From: Lactobacillus sp. PV012
GTDB taxonomy: Bacteria; Bacillota; Bacilli; Lactobacillales; Lactobacillaceae
Assembly: GCF_014522325.1 (NCBI RefSeq)
Contig: NZ_CP041983.1
Coordinates: forward strand, 1-64,000
Direction: 5' to 3'
DNA length: 64,000 nucleotides
Under the pieces are notes generated by a model. That model made no database searches. It was not told the origin of the DNA and was given only the letters and a program-made list of their open reading frames with translations. The position numbers and the translations under genes were made by a program. Of this stretch, positions 63,297 through 64,000 are shown in pieces (the first letter of the stretch is position 1; each line of letters begins with the position of its first letter).

Positions 63297-64000
63297 ATGG
63301 CTGAAGAAACACATACTAATGAACAGGCTCAAGAATTTGAGAAGCGCGCTGATGCGTATGATGCTAGTCAAATTCAAGTATTAGGTGGTCTTGAAGCAGT
63401 TAGAAAAAGACCTGGAATGTACATTGGATCAACTAGTGCGCAAGGTCTTCACCACCTAGTTTGGGAAATTATTGATAACAGTATCGATGAACGTCTAGCA
63501 GGATTTGCGACTAAAATTGAAATTACTGTTAATGAAGATGGTAGTGTAACTGTGCAAGATGATGGACGCGGAATCCCAGTTGACATCCAAGAAAAAACTG
63601 GTCGTCCAGCTCTTGAGACTGTTTTTACTGTTTTACACGCAGGAGGAAAATTTGGCGGTGGCGGTTACAAAGTTTCTGGGGGTCTACACGGTGTAGGGGC
63701 TTCAGTTGTTAATGCACTTTCTACCAAACTTGATGCTACTGTTATGCGTGATGGTAAAAAATATAGAATTGCTTTTGATCATGGACGTGTAGTAGAGGAA
63801 ATGCATGAAGTAGGAACTGTCGATTTAGGTGAACACGGAACTATCGTGCATTTTTACCCAGATGGAGATATTTTTACTGAAACAACTACCTTTGATGATA
63901 AAATTTTAAAAAACCGTATTCGTGAACTTGCCTTTTTAAATAAAGGCTTAAAACTGACTTTTACTGATAAGCGTAAGGAAACTGCAGAGACAGATGTTTA
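63297..64000 (+). CDS. gyrB: DNA gyrase subunit B, 5' part
   Basis: The first 234 codons are in the window and the gene runs off the right edge. It opens [10 protein letters not shown]; the GHKL ATPase follows with [16 protein letters not shown], the [21 protein letters not shown] lid and EHGTIVHF. Type II topoisomerase introducing negative supercoils. AGAGGAG lies 6 bases before the ATG. Confidence 0.97.
   Translation, partial: MAEETHTNEQAQEFEKRADAYDASQIQVLGGLEAVRKRPGMYIGSTSAQGLHHLVWEIIDNSIDERLAGFATKIEITVNEDGSVTVQDDGRGIPVDIQEKTGRPALETVFTVLHAGGKFGGGGYKVSGGLHGVGASVVNALSTKLDATVMRDGKKYRIAFDHGRVVEEMHEVGTVDLGEHGTIVHFYPDGDIFTETTTFDDKILKNRIRELAFLNKGLKLTFTDKRKETAETDV

Overview
The window is low-GC Gram-positive DNA from a lactic acid bacterium, most likely Lactobacillus sensu stricto near L. 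gasseri/L. johnsonii. The evidence is the rpmH-rnpA-yidC / oriC / dnaA-dnaN-yaaA-recF-gyrB arrangement, a five-gene dlt operon beginning with dltX, a malolactic locus, clpL with a CIRCE-type operator, and tandem deoxynucleoside kinases of the L. acidophilus dAK/dGK kind. The species is inference; no rRNA gene is present.

Layout. 0-5 kb: clpL, a DUF915-type surface hydrolase and a PTS IIC-like permease, all on the minus strand. 5-6.5 kb: a small protein and an MFS transporter. 6.5-13.5 kb: the dltXABCD operon for D-alanylation of teichoic acids, whose DltD carries an extra C-terminal serine-hydrolase domain, then two membrane or surface genes. 13.6-14.4 kb: three tandem copies of a module in which a terminated plus-strand RNA runs antisense to a 23-codon ORF with a strong ribosome binding site. 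14.4-30.9 kb: a heavy-metal P-type ATPase, CPA2 antiporter, CPBP protease, YdcF-like protein, MacB-like ABC exporter, an IS3-family element sitting inside that exporter's terminator, a BMP lipoprotein, nagB with paired operators, two deoxynucleoside kinases, two NCS2 purine permeases flanking an orphan ribB, and a deformylase-like protein.

31-40.6 kb is a peptide-signalling and bacteriocin island. It holds a frameshifted secreted protein with a small membrane protein, a 30-residue peptide ORF coupled to an AgrC-like kinase and a LytTR regulator, a four-gene ABC operon, and a lactococcin-972-type bacteriocin with its 7-TM immunity-like protein and ATPase. Promoters in this island share 21-bp-period direct repeats and two have short terminated leader RNAs, so the regulator probably controls the whole island. 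40.6-43.7 kb: copper operon (CopY, two cupredoxins, Cu-ATPase). 43.7-46.8 kb: an FNR-like regulator with a perfect FNR box, a CHRD-like protein, and an MFS transporter broken at a C6 tract.

46.9-58.6 kb returns to housekeeping genes on the minus strand: malolactic enzyme, regulator and permease, ClC transporter, gnd, mnmG, mnmE, yidC, rnpA, rpmH. 58.7-60.65 kb is a bipartite oriC with DnaA boxes on both sides of dnaA, DnaA-trios and an AT-rich unwinding region. 60.65-64 kb holds dnaN, yaaA, recF and the start of gyrB. I saw no tRNA, rRNA or CRISPR array.
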